From Paenibacillus monticola (GTDB lineage: Bacteria > Bacillota > Bacilli > Paenibacillales > Paenibacillaceae), in the NCBI RefSeq assembly GCF_009664975.1, contig NZ_WJXB01000014.1:124001-188000 (forward strand): 64,000 nucleotides of DNA. The letters are read 5' to 3'. The notes beneath the pieces are model-generated. The model was not told the origin of the DNA. It saw only the letters and a program-made list of their open reading frames with translations, and made no database searches. Position numbers and translations under genes: made by a program. Shown piece by piece: positions 8,298 through 16,034 of this stretch. Numbering within the stretch: the stretch's first letter is position 1; each line of letters opens with the position of its first letter.

Positions 8298-9164
8298 ATG
8301 AAGAAAGTATTACTAACCTTTTTTAGCCTGACACTGGTGTTGGTGCTGGCGGCTTGCGGCAATAATAATACAACCAATAACGCAGCTAACTCAGCTGCAA
8401 CAAATGCTCCAGCAGCAGAGGCCACAACCGAACCGGCAGCAGAACCTGTAACGTTGGTAATTGGGGCTTCGCCTGTACCGCATGCAGAAATATTGAAGGC
8501 TATTGCTCCACTGCTTGAAGCACAGGGCATTAAACTCGAAATCAAAGAATTCACTGACTATATTCAACCCAACGTACAACTTGCCGAGAAACAGCTTGAT
8601 GCTAACTTTTTCCAACACCAGCCTTACCTGGATCAACAGAATAAAGACAACGGTTCCGATCTAGTCTCCGTTACTGCAGTACACGTTGAACCCTTTGGTG
8701 CCTATTCCAAAAAAATCAAAGCCATCGCCGAACTTGCTGATGGTGCAAAGGTTGCCATTCCGAATGATGCCACTAATGGTGGACGCGCACTGATCCTGCT
8801 TGCCAAGAATGGGCTAATCACACTGAAAGATGATACGAACATTACCTCCACCAAAGCTGATATTACAGAGAACAAGAAAAACCTTGATATCATCGAGCTG
8901 GATGCAGCTATGCTGCCACGCCAACTGGATGAAGTTGACCTTGCTCTGATCAACACCAACTACGCACTTGAAGCGGGTCTTGTTCCAACTAAAGATGCTT
9001 TGTTCATTGAAGGAACAGATTCCCCTTATGCTAACATTCTGGTAGCACGTCCGGACAACAAAGATTCCGATGCGATCAAGAAGTTGGCGGCCGCGCTGAA
9101 TTCTCCAGAAGCGAAAGCTTTCATTGAAGAGAAATACCAAGGTTCCATCATTCCTGCATTTTAA
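8298..9164 (+). CDS. metQ: Methionine-binding lipoprotein MetQ (NlpA family)
   Basis: A 288-residue extracellular binding lipoprotein. The signal peptide ends in the lipobox LAAC with the acylated Cys at residue 20. An Asn/Thr/Ala-rich linker follows to about residue 52, and then the NlpA domain (GASPVPHAEIL, AEKQLDANFFQHQPYLD, DLALINTNYALEAG). It delivers methionine to MetP and MetN. The ribosome site is GAGGGGG. The gene ends 31 bases before a strong terminator and closes the S-box operon. Confidence 0.95.
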   Translation: MKKVLLTFFSLTLVLVLAACGNNNTTNNAANSAATNAPAAEATTEPAAEPVTLVIGASPVPHAEILKAIAPLLEAQGIKLEIKEFTDYIQPNVQLAEKQLDANFFQHQPYLDQQNKDNGSDLVSVTAVHVEPFGAYSKKIKAIAELADGAKVAIPNDATNGGRALILLAKNGLITLKDDTNITSTKADITENKKNLDIIELDAAMLPRQLDEVDLALINTNYALEAGLVPTKDALFIEGTDSPYANILVARPDNKDSDAIKKLAAALNSPEAKAFIEEKYQGSIIPAF

Positions 9165-9195
9165 GGTGAAGGATCACTGCTAATTAATTCTCTTA

Positions 9196-9238
9196 AACAC
9201 AAAACCCGCACAGCCTTATGGCTTGCGGGTTTTGTGTT
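9196..9238 (+). terminator. Terminator of metNPQ
   Basis: A perfect long inverted repeat, AACACAAAACCCGCA and TGCGGGTTTTGTGTT around a 13-base loop, contains the T-rich descending arm. It could also terminate from the opposite side. Confidence 0.85.
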
Positions 9239-9275
9239 GCGTATGTTGTAGGAGGAGGATAAATCCTCTATAATG

Positions 9276-9312
9276 AAAAAACCCCGGTTCCTCTGCAAGC
9301 AGAAGAACCGGG
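9276..9312 (-). terminator. Terminator of the nifU-like gene
   Basis: Read on the minus strand, CCCGGTTCTTCTGC and its near-complement GCAGAGGAACCGGGG are followed by a run of T just downstream of the nifU-like stop codon. Confidence 0.85.
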
Positions 9313-9329
9313 ATAATTATAGAACGGGA

Positions 9330-9578
9330 TTAGAATACTTGAATAACTTCTTCGACGCCTTCTACTTCTTCAAGAAGAGCGCGTTCGATCCCGGCTTTCA
9401 AGGTGATCGTGGAGCTAGGGCAGCTGCCGCAAGCACCCATGAGTTTCAGTTTAACGATGCCGTCTTCAACATCAATCAGTTCTACGTCGCCGCCATCGCG
9501 TTGCAGGAACGGACGAAGTTTATCGAGTACTTCCAGCACTTCATCATACATGGTAGGGCTTTGTACATTCTCACTCAT
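9330..9578 (-). CDS. NifU-like Fe-S scaffold protein (YutI type)
   Basis: An 82-residue protein consisting only of the NifU C-terminal (Nfu) domain. The two cluster-binding cysteines are visible in LMGACGSCPSST, after the family's RPFLQRDGGDVEL region. Nfu proteins carry or assemble [4Fe-4S] clusters in the cytoplasm. The ATG at 9578 has an AGGAG ribosome site. It is transcribed divergently from the YuzB gene and has its own terminator. The same window also encodes an IscA-like carrier. Confidence 0.9.
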   Translation of the reverse strand: MSENVQSPTMYDEVLEVLDKLRPFLQRDGGDVELIDVEDGIVKLKLMGACGSCPSSTITLKAGIERALLEEVEGVEEVIQVF

Positions 9579-9660
9579 TTCTCAATCACTCCTTTCGTAT
9601 GTTTATTATAGTACAAATCCTTCAAAAATAAAATGGTTAGCACAGAAAAGGGAGAGCATC

Positions 9661-9915
9661 ATGAGACCAATTATTGAATTTTGTGCCAGTAACCTCGGAC
9701 ATGGCACTGAACAGCTAATGAATAAACTCGAGCAGAACCTCGAATATGATGTTATGGAATACGGCTGCCTGAACAATTGTGGTCAATGTTACTTGTCTCC
9801 ATTCGCTATGGTGAATGGAGAGATTATTGAGGCTGAATCCCCACTAGAACTGGAAGCAGCCATCGACGCCAAGATTAAAGAACTGGAAGCATGGGATAAT
9901 CTGGAGATCGATTAA
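9661..9915 (+). CDS. yuzB: YuzB family protein (DUF1450)
   Basis: An 84-residue protein beginning MRPIIEFCASNLGHGTEQL, with a cysteine cluster CLNNCGQCYLSPF near residues 37-47. This matches the DUF1450/YuzB family found beside yutI and yutJ in Bacillus. The pattern of cysteines suggests a thioredoxin-like or metal-binding fold; the function is unknown. The start at ATG 9661, preceded by GGGAGAG, is chosen over the longer open frame that begins at 9403, because that extension lies antisense to the nifU-like gene. It is convergent with the YutJ gene, with 10 bases between stop codons. Confidence 0.85.
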   Translation: MRPIIEFCASNLGHGTEQLMNKLEQNLEYDVMEYGCLNNCGQCYLSPFAMVNGEIIEAESPLELEAAIDAKIKELEAWDNLEID

Positions 9916-9925
9916 GGGCTTAGCC

Positions 9926-10987
9926 CTAACCGAAGTGTCGTTTGGACATCCAGAGCACACCGCTCTTCAAGAGACGTGGTACCCGTCCCATGACGGAACG
10001 CTGCCCCATAAGTCCAAAACCTGTATTCTTACCTAGGGAACCTAGGGTTCCCTTTAAGCGGATAGTTTGGAGCTTGGGTGTCTCATTCCGCCATAGGGCT
10101 TGTATAATATGCGCGACTTGCTCTCCCTGAGCTCCTGCCGCCTGAGCACTGGGTGCGAACGGCAGGCTGGCGCAATCCCCTATCACATATACCTCTGGGT
10201 AATCAGGCACATGATAGAATTCTCCCAGAATGATCCGTCCTCCGCGATCCTTCGGCAGATTCAAATCTTGAACAACCTTTACCGGCTGAATTCCCCCGGT
10301 CCAGACCGTTACGTCAGAAGGAATAGCCTGCATCCCATTATAGATGGCATCCTTCTCCACACGGGATACAGCGATACGCCCTACCGTCTCCACCTGATGT
10401 TCGCCGAACCATTCCTCTACAAATTGGGACAGCTTGGCCGGAAAAGTAGAAAGCACACGTTCTCCGCGATCCAGAATGGAGATGTTTAGATCAGGCCGGC
10501 TTTCGCGCAACTCTGCAGCTAACTCCACCCCGCTTAAACCGCCTCCTACGATATTAACAGTCCCATATGGCTTCACATCATTCAGACGACGGTAGGTTTC
10601 TCGGGTACCTGAGAAGGTCTGGATACCGCAGGTATGTTGCTCTGCTCCAGGAATGTTATGGTAATTATCCGTAGAGCCTAGAGCAATCGCTAGAATATCA
10701 TAGGAAATCGGTTCACCGCTGTCCATAAATACAATTTTGTTCTCCAGTTCAATAGAGCCAACCTCACCATAACGTACACTTAAGCGGAGATGCACTGGAA
10801 ATTGAATACGCAGATGATAATCGGTAACGGTACCGGCGGCAAGTGCATAATATTCCGTCTTTATTCCCTGATAAGGCATACGGTCAATCAAAATAATTTC
10901 CACATCATGGGGGAGATGGTTGTCGAGTAATTTTTGTATGAGGGCTAGGCCGCCATAACCGCCGCCCAGGACTAATAGTGTTCTCAT
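9926..10987 (-). CDS. yutJ: YutJ-like NAD(P)/FAD oxidoreductase (NDH-2 family)
   Basis: A 353-residue pyridine-nucleotide-disulphide-type flavoprotein. It opens with the FAD-binding dinucleotide motif GGGYGG and has a second NAD-binding motif GGGLSGVELA near residue 150 and a C-terminal FAD motif VIGDCASLPF. Family members include type II NADH:menaquinone reductases; Bacillus YutJ is of unproven substrate. The frame can be extended to a TTG at 11008, but ATG 10987 puts the start directly at the Rossmann strand. It lies 51 bases downstream of mqnE on the same strand, so a link to menaquinone is plausible. Confidence 0.85.
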   Translation of the reverse strand: MRTLLVLGGGYGGLALIQKLLDNHLPHDVEIILIDRMPYQGIKTEYYALAAGTVTDYHLRIQFPVHLRLSVRYGEVGSIELENKIVFMDSGEPISYDILAIALGSTDNYHNIPGAEQHTCGIQTFSGTRETYRRLNDVKPYGTVNIVGGGLSGVELAAELRESRPDLNISILDRGERVLSTFPAKLSQFVEEWFGEHQVETVGRIAVSRVEKDAIYNGMQAIPSDVTVWTGGIQPVKVVQDLNLPKDRGGRIILGEFYHVPDYPEVYVIGDCASLPFAPSAQAAGAQGEQVAHIIQALWRNETPKLQTIRLKGTLGSLGKNTGFGLMGQRSVMGRVPRLLKSGVLWMSKRHFG

Positions 10988-11038
10988 GCTTCCCGATCTT
11001 CCTTTCAAATATGGACTTAACGGATTTCCTGACTTTTT

Positions 11039-12145
11039 TTATTCGTAAACCTTAATCTCATTGTAGAAGGTATCACGTTCAACGGGAATCCGTCCTGCAC
11101 CTTTTACGAGCCAGATTAGCTCGTCCCGGGTCAGACCTTCCGGCGTCAATGCTCCTGCAGCGTGGCTAATGCGCTCTTTCAGAATCGTACCATGCACATC
11201 GGAGGCTCCGAAGCTGAGGGCAACCTGGGTCAGCTGTGCGCCAATATTAATGAAGTAAGCTTTAATATGATCGAAATTGTCCAGCATGAGTCGGCTGACG
11301 GCAATCGTCTTAAGATCCTCAAATGCGGAGTTGCGGCGCATAATCCCTGCATTCTTATTCTTCGGCTGCATCGACAAGGGAATGAATACCATGAAGCCAT
11401 TCGTTTCGTCCTGCAGATCGCGAATTTGCAGCATATGTTTAATACGGTCTTCGCGCGATTCAATAGACCCATATAACATCGTTGTATGGGTCTTCATACC
11501 AAGCTTGTGCGCGGTCCGGTGAACCTCAAGATATTCTTCGACATTTGCTTTATCTACACGCATCTTTTTGCGATATTGGTCGGACAAAATTTCTGCGCCG
11601 CCGCCAGTAAGTGTCTTAAGCCCTGCTGCACGCAGCTGTTCCAGCACTTCGGTAATGCTCAGTCCGCTGATCCGGGTGAAAAAGTCAATTTCCGCCGCTG
11701 TATATGCCTTTAAAGTAACCTCTGGAAAACGTTCATTCAGTGCTTTTAAAGAATCAACATAGTACTGAAAGGGAACCTTATCATTATGTCCCCCGACGAT
11801 GTGGAACTCGCGTACCCCGGGATGAATATGCTGTTCGACATATTTCACCATTTCCGGACCAGAAAGTGTATATGCGCCTTCTTCCCCGTCATCTTTGCGG
11901 AAATTGCAGAATGCGCAATAGGATTCGCAGACATTGGTGAAATATAGACTCATGTTTTCGATAAAATATACCTTATTCCCGTTCTTTCGCAGATTGACCT
12001 CGTTTGCTAGTTGGCCAACCGTAAGCAGGTCGTTGCTTTCATATAAATAAACGCCATCTTCCAAGTTTAATCTTTCACCGCCGCGAACCTTTTCAATAAT
12101 GTTCGCCATGCGGGCATCCGTGTGTGGTGTAATAAGAGTAGACAT
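11039..12145 (-). CDS. mqnE: Aminofutalosine synthase MqnE (radical SAM)
   Basis: A 368-residue radical SAM enzyme of the futalosine (alternative) menaquinone pathway, joining SAM's adenosyl moiety to the chorismate-derived enol ether. The cluster motif CESYCAFC (CxxxCxxC) is near residue 73, followed by CNFRKDDGEEGAYTLS and the GGHNDKVPF region typical of MqnE/MqnC proteins. It starts at ATG 12145 behind AGGAGG. The upstream enzyme MqnA and the downstream enzymes MqnB/MqnD are not in the window; MqnC, a close paralogue, is the main alternative. It appears co-transcribed with the YutJ gene. Confidence 0.9.
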   Translation of the reverse strand: MSTLITPHTDARMANIIEKVRGGERLNLEDGVYLYESNDLLTVGQLANEVNLRKNGNKVYFIENMSLYFTNVCESYCAFCNFRKDDGEEGAYTLSGPEMVKYVEQHIHPGVREFHIVGGHNDKVPFQYYVDSLKALNERFPEVTLKAYTAAEIDFFTRISGLSITEVLEQLRAAGLKTLTGGGAEILSDQYRKKMRVDKANVEEYLEVHRTAHKLGMKTHTTMLYGSIESREDRIKHMLQIRDLQDETNGFMVFIPLSMQPKNKNAGIMRRNSAFEDLKTIAVSRLMLDNFDHIKAYFINIGAQLTQVALSFGASDVHGTILKERISHAAGALTPEGLTRDELIWLVKGAGRIPVERDTFYNEIKVYE

Positions 12146-12426
12146 ATAATTTCCTCCTGAATATATTAAGTGACAAAATTCCGAATTTTTATTGCCTGTG
12201 CTTTTCCTATTATAAACCTCTCTCAGAGGGGGAGCAACCGCTTGAGATCAATACTGTATTCAGGAATAAATGACCAATAAGGGAGCAGGTATAACTTGAG
12301 GGAGAAGAGATAGTGGAGTATACTTAATTTTATCTATAGAAATAACTTTGATGCAAAATTAAACTAGTCCCCTGACTGCTAATGGAGAACAATAGATAGT
12401 CAACACACTTTTAGGAGGTTATGATC

Positions 12427-12786
12427 ATGATTAATATCAGTGAAACAGCGGCAGGACAACTGAAGACGATGCTGGCTGAACAAGAAGTGCCGAACATGTT
12501 CCTCCGCCTTGGAGTAACGCCTGGTGGCTGCAGTGGGTTCTCGTATGCCATGGGCTTCGACGATAATGAAAGCGATCAGGACGTCTACATGGACGTTGAA
12601 GGCTTGAAGATTGTAGTGGAGAAAGAGAATATTCAATACCTTGATGGTCTTGAAATCGACTTCGAGGAATCCGGCATGACCGGCGGGTTCACCATAAATA
12701 ATCCGAACGCTACCGCTACCTGCGGATGTGGTTCAAGCTTCAGAACGGCTACGGCTGCTGGAAAGCCAAATGAGGAGCCTTGTTAA
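12427..12786 (+). CDS. IscA/HesB-type Fe-S carrier protein
   Basis: A 119-residue A-type Fe-S carrier. The three conserved cysteines are present: GGCSGFSY near residue 34 and TCGCGSSF near residue 100. These proteins accept [2Fe-2S] or [4Fe-4S] clusters from the SUF system and deliver them to apo-enzymes. The ATG at 12427 is 8 bases from AGGAGG; the in-frame ATG at 12421 is only 2 bases from it. It is monocistronic: a divergent gene lies upstream and a terminator follows directly. Confidence 0.9.
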   Translation: MINISETAAGQLKTMLAEQEVPNMFLRLGVTPGGCSGFSYAMGFDDNESDQDVYMDVEGLKIVVEKENIQYLDGLEIDFEESGMTGGFTINNPNATATCGCGSSFRTATAAGKPNEEPC

Positions 12787-12822
12787 ACCATTGATACATT
12801 AGAATAGTCAATTATAAATTAC

Positions 12823-12867
12823 CTCCCGAAGGTGTATGAACCTTATACACTGTTCGGGAGTTTTTTT
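12823..12867 (+). terminator. Terminator of the IscA-like gene
   Basis: CTCCCGAA and TTCGGGAG, extended inward by GGTGTAT and ATACACT pairing, are followed by seven T. Confidence 0.9.
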
Positions 12868-12926
12868 ATGTTGAGGCAATATAATCATTAGTTTCCCGTT
12901 ACCTTGTAATTTGTAACCGCATACAG

Positions 12927-13136
12927 TTAAGCCGGAATAATAAACTTATAGTTAATCATGAACACGATCAAAGCTGCGGCTCCAAGGGAGAAGGCGATAC
13001 AGCCTGTGCCCAGCACCTTGCGGCGGTCTTTAATGAATTTGAAGCCAAGGGCGCAGACAAGTATAGTGGTTCCCGCTAATACAACGGACATGCCCACCAT
13101 GGCTACCCAATACAATACCTCGAAAAACTGTGCCAA
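12927..13136 (-). CDS. Small two-helix membrane protein, unknown function
   Basis: A 69-residue protein with two hydrophobic helices (VLYWVAMVGMSVVLAGTTIL and CIAFSLGAAALIVFMI) separated by a basic loop KFIKDRRKVLG. I do not recognise a family. The start is set at TTG 13136 because a strong GGGGAGGG site lies 7 bases upstream; the open frame continues upstream to 13202 without such a site. It stands alone between the IscA-like terminator and a YheC/YheD gene on the opposite strand. Coding evidence is the strong ribosome site and the clear membrane pattern. Confidence 0.6.
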   Translation of the reverse strand: MAQFFEVLYWVAMVGMSVVLAGTTILVCALGFKFIKDRRKVLGTGCIAFSLGAAALIVFMINYKFIIPA

Positions 13137-13480
13137 TGTGATCCCTCCCCGGTTGGATGTAATACGGAATGTAAGAGTAGCAGTGACAAAGGTAATATAC
13201 AATGATTTTGATAATTTTTCTACAATAATGTGATAAATGCCTTTTTATCTATTCTCATAAAATGTCGAATTCCTCGGAAGAAGAATCAACAAATTCTGCT
13301 CCAGCTGGTTTACGATTCTGCAACTGCTGTCGATGGGTAAGATTCGTCGGATTTTGGCGCCGAGTGAAATGCCCTTTTTTGCTGTGAGCGCCTTCTTACA
13401 CGGACAATCATACAAGAGGGCGGGACCTCTTCTGAGTAATCTATAAGGTAGGTTGCGAAAACGAAAGGAGAGGGAGGACG
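13137..13480 (+). other. Intergenic region without a supported gene
   Basis: This 344-base stretch separates two divergent genes. The left third is AT-rich and must hold the promoter of the small membrane protein. The right end holds the GAAAGGAGAGGGAGG ribosome site of the YheC/YheD gene. I found no terminator, known riboswitch or convincing ORF. The short minus-strand frame at 13310-13495 has no ribosome site and looks non-coding. Confidence 0.5.
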
Positions 13481-14143
13481 ATGGCGGGAAGACAACTGGC
13501 CAGCAAGTGGCTGAAAACCGAAGCGCTGCTTAGCGATGCACGGGTTGCCGGTTACATTCCGAGAACGAGGGAATATAGTGCTGCAGGATTGCTGGCGATG
13601 CTAGGGAGATACGGGAACGTCGTGATTAAACCCATTGTAGGTGGTGGGGGTTATGGCGTCATTAAGGTATTCCGGAATCAGCGTGGTTATGGCTTCACGT
13701 ATATGGACAGAACCCGTGTGTATGGTGATTTCGGGTCGATGAGGCGTGCTCTGGACAGTGTCAAAGTTAGACGTAAATATTTAATCCAGCAGGGTATTTC
13801 CTTAGCACGTATTGCAGGGCGTCCGATCGATTACCGCGTCAAAGTTGTTAAGAATGGAGAGGCTTGGGAGTATCGTTCCATGGTGGGAAGGCTTGCCCGG
13901 CCGGGTCTGTTTGTTACTAACTTATGTAAAGGAGGCACCATGCTCAGCTGCCGTAAGGGTCTTGGAAAATCATTGCCTCGGATTAAGGCGTCAGCTAAGC
14001 AAGCGGAGATGCGGCGTCTTACTCATGTATGCATTGAACTGATGGAACGGCATTTTCCGGGAATAGGGGAATTGGGCTTTGATTATGCAGTAGATCAATC
14101 AGGAAAGATATGGATTTTGGAAGTGAACACAAGACCTCAATAA
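13481..14143 (+). CDS. YheC/YheD family ATP-grasp protein (short form)
   Basis: A 220-residue ATP-grasp protein of the YheC/YheD family, known in Bacillus as endospore coat-associated proteins. Nucleotide-binding features are visible: VVIKPIVGGGGYGVIKV (lysine and Gly-rich loop), LIQQGI, RPIDYRVKVVKN, and the metal-binding end FDYAVDQSGKIWILEVNTRPQ. It lacks the N-terminal domain of the 361-residue homologue encoded at 61943-63028, so it is a reduced form. It has a strong GGAGAGGGAGG site and the ATG at 13481. The substrate is unknown. Confidence 0.8.
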   Translation: MAGRQLASKWLKTEALLSDARVAGYIPRTREYSAAGLLAMLGRYGNVVIKPIVGGGGYGVIKVFRNQRGYGFTYMDRTRVYGDFGSMRRALDSVKVRRKYLIQQGISLARIAGRPIDYRVKVVKNGEAWEYRSMVGRLARPGLFVTNLCKGGTMLSCRKGLGKSLPRIKASAKQAEMRRLTHVCIELMERHFPGIGELGFDYAVDQSGKIWILEVNTRPQ

Positions 14144-14277
14144 TTAAACAATTTTTAAGAATTGACGATAATAGAGTAGTAGGCTAAAATAGCGTTTAGT
14201 GCGCTCCATAATGGTAATAAATCCCTAAGAATATGACAAATTACAAAATTTTTTTGCTAAATATTAGGTGGTAATAT

Positions 14278-14379
14278 CCTGTGTATAACTATTATCCCCA
14301 ATTTCCACTGCGTGGTTATAGCCTGCGTAACCCTTACGCACATATTATACACAGGATCTCCACATGTACTTGTGGATAA
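14278..14379 (+). promoter_or_regulatory. DnaA-box cluster upstream of sda
   Basis: Four 9-mers match the DnaA box TTATCCACA: TGTGTATAA at 14280-14288 (reverse, one mismatch), TTATCCCCA at 14292-14300 (one mismatch), TTATACACA at 14345-14353 (one mismatch) and TGTGGATAA at 14371-14379 (reverse, exact). The first and third are embedded in a perfect 11-base inverted repeat, CCTGTGTATAA / TTATACACAGG. The exact box lies 9 bases upstream of the sda -35 element, as expected for control by DnaA. Confidence 0.8.
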
Positions 14380-14388
14380 AGGGAACAC

Positions 14389-14417
14389 TTGTTCGAGAAA
14401 TGATAGTTTGCTATGAT
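14389..14417 (+). promoter_or_regulatory. Promoter of sda
   Basis: TTGTTC, a 17-base spacer and TATGAT, with a TG one base before the -10 (extended -10). Transcription would begin near 14424, about 32 bases before the sda ATG. Confidence 0.7.
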
Positions 14418-14455
14418 AGATTCAGATCCGGAAAAAGGAAAGGTAGGTGGACGTT

Positions 14456-14599
14456 ATGGTTGAATTGTCTGATGAGATGCTGCTTGATTCATACCAAAGA
14501 GCAATAGAGCTGCAATTAGAGCACGATTTCATTGCTCTTTTACTTGTAGAAATTCGCAAACGAAACTTACACTCTCCATTACACGCGGTCCTGCACTAA
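14456..14599 (+). CDS. sda: Sporulation inhibitor Sda
   Basis: A 47-residue protein. Its MVELSDEMLLDSYQRAIELQ start and DFIALLLVEIRKRNL second helix follow the pattern of Bacillus Sda (46 residues, two antiparallel helices). Sda binds the sporulation kinase KinA and blocks the phosphorelay when replication initiation is disturbed or newly begun; its transcription in Bacillus is driven by DnaA. Here a cluster of DnaA boxes lies directly upstream, which supports both the identification and the conserved control. The ribosome site is AGGTGG, 5 bases before ATG. The gene is monocistronic, with a terminator 59 bases downstream. Confidence 0.9.
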   Translation: MVELSDEMLLDSYQRAIELQLEHDFIALLLVEIRKRNLHSPLHAVLH

Positions 14600-14657
14600 G
14601 GCTCAAAGTAAAACTTTACAGCAAGCTACATAGATAAAACCGCGAGCTACACGAAAT

Positions 14658-14710
14658 AGGGTATCCGTACAGGTTGATACTTCATCAGCCTGTTGGGATA
14701 CCCTTTTATT
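14658..14710 (+). terminator. Terminator of sda
   Basis: AGGGTATCC and GGGATACCCT pair around an inner ACAGG/CCTGT stem. TTTTATTT follows on the plus strand. It also lies between the convergent sda and yumC genes and may serve both. Confidence 0.8.
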
Positions 14711-14741
14711 TAATGCTAGATTTGGTAGTATATTAGCAGCT

Positions 14742-15743
14742 TTAGAGCTTGAGGTTACTGCTATGTCCTGGGGACAGCTTTGCTTCAGGATCGATGTAAA
14801 CTTTGGCGTTGTTCACTGCTGTGGGAGCTTCCCCAAATCCTACAGCGATAAGCTTCAGTTTACCAGGGTAGGTAGTAATATCACCAGCGGCAAAAATTCC
14901 GGGAATACTCGATTCCATCCGGGAATCAACCACAATGGAGTTGATATCAATCTCCATACCCCATTCGGCAATCGGACCTAGCGAAGACACGAAACCAAAA
15001 TTGATGATAACGCTGTCTACTTCGATCTCCTGGGTTTCCTTGGTCTTGATATGGGACAAGGTGACTTTAGTAATAAATTCCTCACCATGCAACTCGGTAA
15101 TCTCTGAAGGCGTGATCACATTAACCTTAGAGGCCATCAAGTTCTCTACACTATGTTCATGTGCGCGGAATTTATCCCGGCGATGAATCAGCGTCACTTG
15201 CTCAGCGATCGGTTCGAGCATCAACGCCCAGTCAACTGCGGAATCACCGCCGCCGCTAATCAGTACTTTTTTATCTTTAAAGGCATTTAAATCGTTTATG
15301 AAATAATGCAGATTCGCTTTCTCAAAGTGCTGTGCTTCCGGCAGCTCCAAACGCCGGGGTTCAAAGGCACCTACACCAGCGGTGATGATGATTGCCTTGC
15401 TGTGATATTCCGCTTTATCGGTTGTGACGACAAAATGGCGCTCGTCCCGTTTTTGGACGGAAACGACTTTCTCATCCAACCGGATATCCGACTTGAACAG
15501 ATCCATTTGACGGGAAAGATTGTCAACCAGCTCTTGAGCGGTTATTTTTGGGAAACCTGCCACATCATAAATTTGTTTTTCGGGATAAAGCGCAGCAAGC
15601 TGTCCTCCCAGTTGGGGCATGCTTTCAATAAGTGTTACCGATGCCTGGCGCATTCCACCGTAAAATGCGGCAAACATGCCGGTCGGACCGCCGCCTATGA
15701 TTAATAGGTCGCTAATAGGAACGCCGGGTTGCTCTAGTGTCAC
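14742..15743 (-). CDS. yumC: Ferredoxin/flavodoxin--NADP+ reductase, YumC type
   Basis: A 333-residue thioredoxin-reductase-like ferredoxin:NADP+ oxidoreductase (FNR2). The FAD motif IIGGGPTGMFAAFYGGMR is at the N-terminus, the NADPH motif SGGGDSAVDWAL near residue 165, and the FAD/C-terminal segment AAGDITTYPGKLKLI near 290. No redox CxxC is present, which separates it from thioredoxin reductase. It supplies reduced ferredoxin or flavodoxin, for example to desaturases and nitric oxide synthase in Bacillus. It starts at GTG 15743 with a GGAGGTG site and is divergent from the YumB gene, as in Bacillus. Confidence 0.92.
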   Translation of the reverse strand: MTLEQPGVPISDLLIIGGGPTGMFAAFYGGMRQASVTLIESMPQLGGQLAALYPEKQIYDVAGFPKITAQELVDNLSRQMDLFKSDIRLDEKVVSVQKRDERHFVVTTDKAEYHSKAIIITAGVGAFEPRRLELPEAQHFEKANLHYFINDLNAFKDKKVLISGGGDSAVDWALMLEPIAEQVTLIHRRDKFRAHEHSVENLMASKVNVITPSEITELHGEEFITKVTLSHIKTKETQEIEVDSVIINFGFVSSLGPIAEWGMEIDINSIVVDSRMESSIPGIFAAGDITTYPGKLKLIAVGFGEAPTAVNNAKVYIDPEAKLSPGHSSNLKL

Positions 15744-15930
15744 AGGATATTACACCTCCGAGTTGATAGTTTCAATTTGCCATACTTGTGTTACCTTATC
15801 ATTATAAACATAGTATCGGTGACCTGCAAAGGCTTAGAAGTTCCAGAAAAGTGTGACATTTTTTTGTTTTATTATATTTGATTAAAATGAAACTAAGGTT
15901 TACAATGGATATGATTATTTTAGAAATCCT

Positions 15931-15993
15931 TTAAGTTTAATTGGAAATTCATCCAAACTTAAGTGTATAAATTCACAAAAAGATTCACAAAAA
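15931..15993. repeat. Inverted and direct repeats in the yumC/yumB divergent promoter region
   Basis: The 291-base region between yumC and yumB contains an inverted repeat TTAAGTTT (15931-15938) / AAACTTAA (15955-15962). It is followed by two direct copies of ATTCACAAAAA (15971-15981 and 15983-15993) with a 12-base period, about 40 bases before the yumB start. They could be operator half-sites. The TTCACAA half-site resembles Rex sites, but the required inverted TTGTGAA partner is absent. Confidence 0.4.
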
Positions 15994-16034
15994 ATAACAC
16001 ATAGACAGATTCGCCTGTTGGAAGGAGCCGGAAC

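Noticed and set aside
9403..9660. N-terminal extension of YuzB (serine-rich open frame)
   Set aside because: It is antisense to the nifU-like gene, has no family similarity, and a proper ribosome site and ATG occur at 9661.
14278..14379. Chromosomal origin of replication (oriC)
   Set aside because: There are only four boxes, no dnaA/dnaN genes and no long AT-rich unwinding region; the sda promoter explains the boxes.
15971..15993. Rex site before yumB
   Set aside because: Only direct TTCACAA half-sites are present; the inverted TTGTGAA partner is missing.
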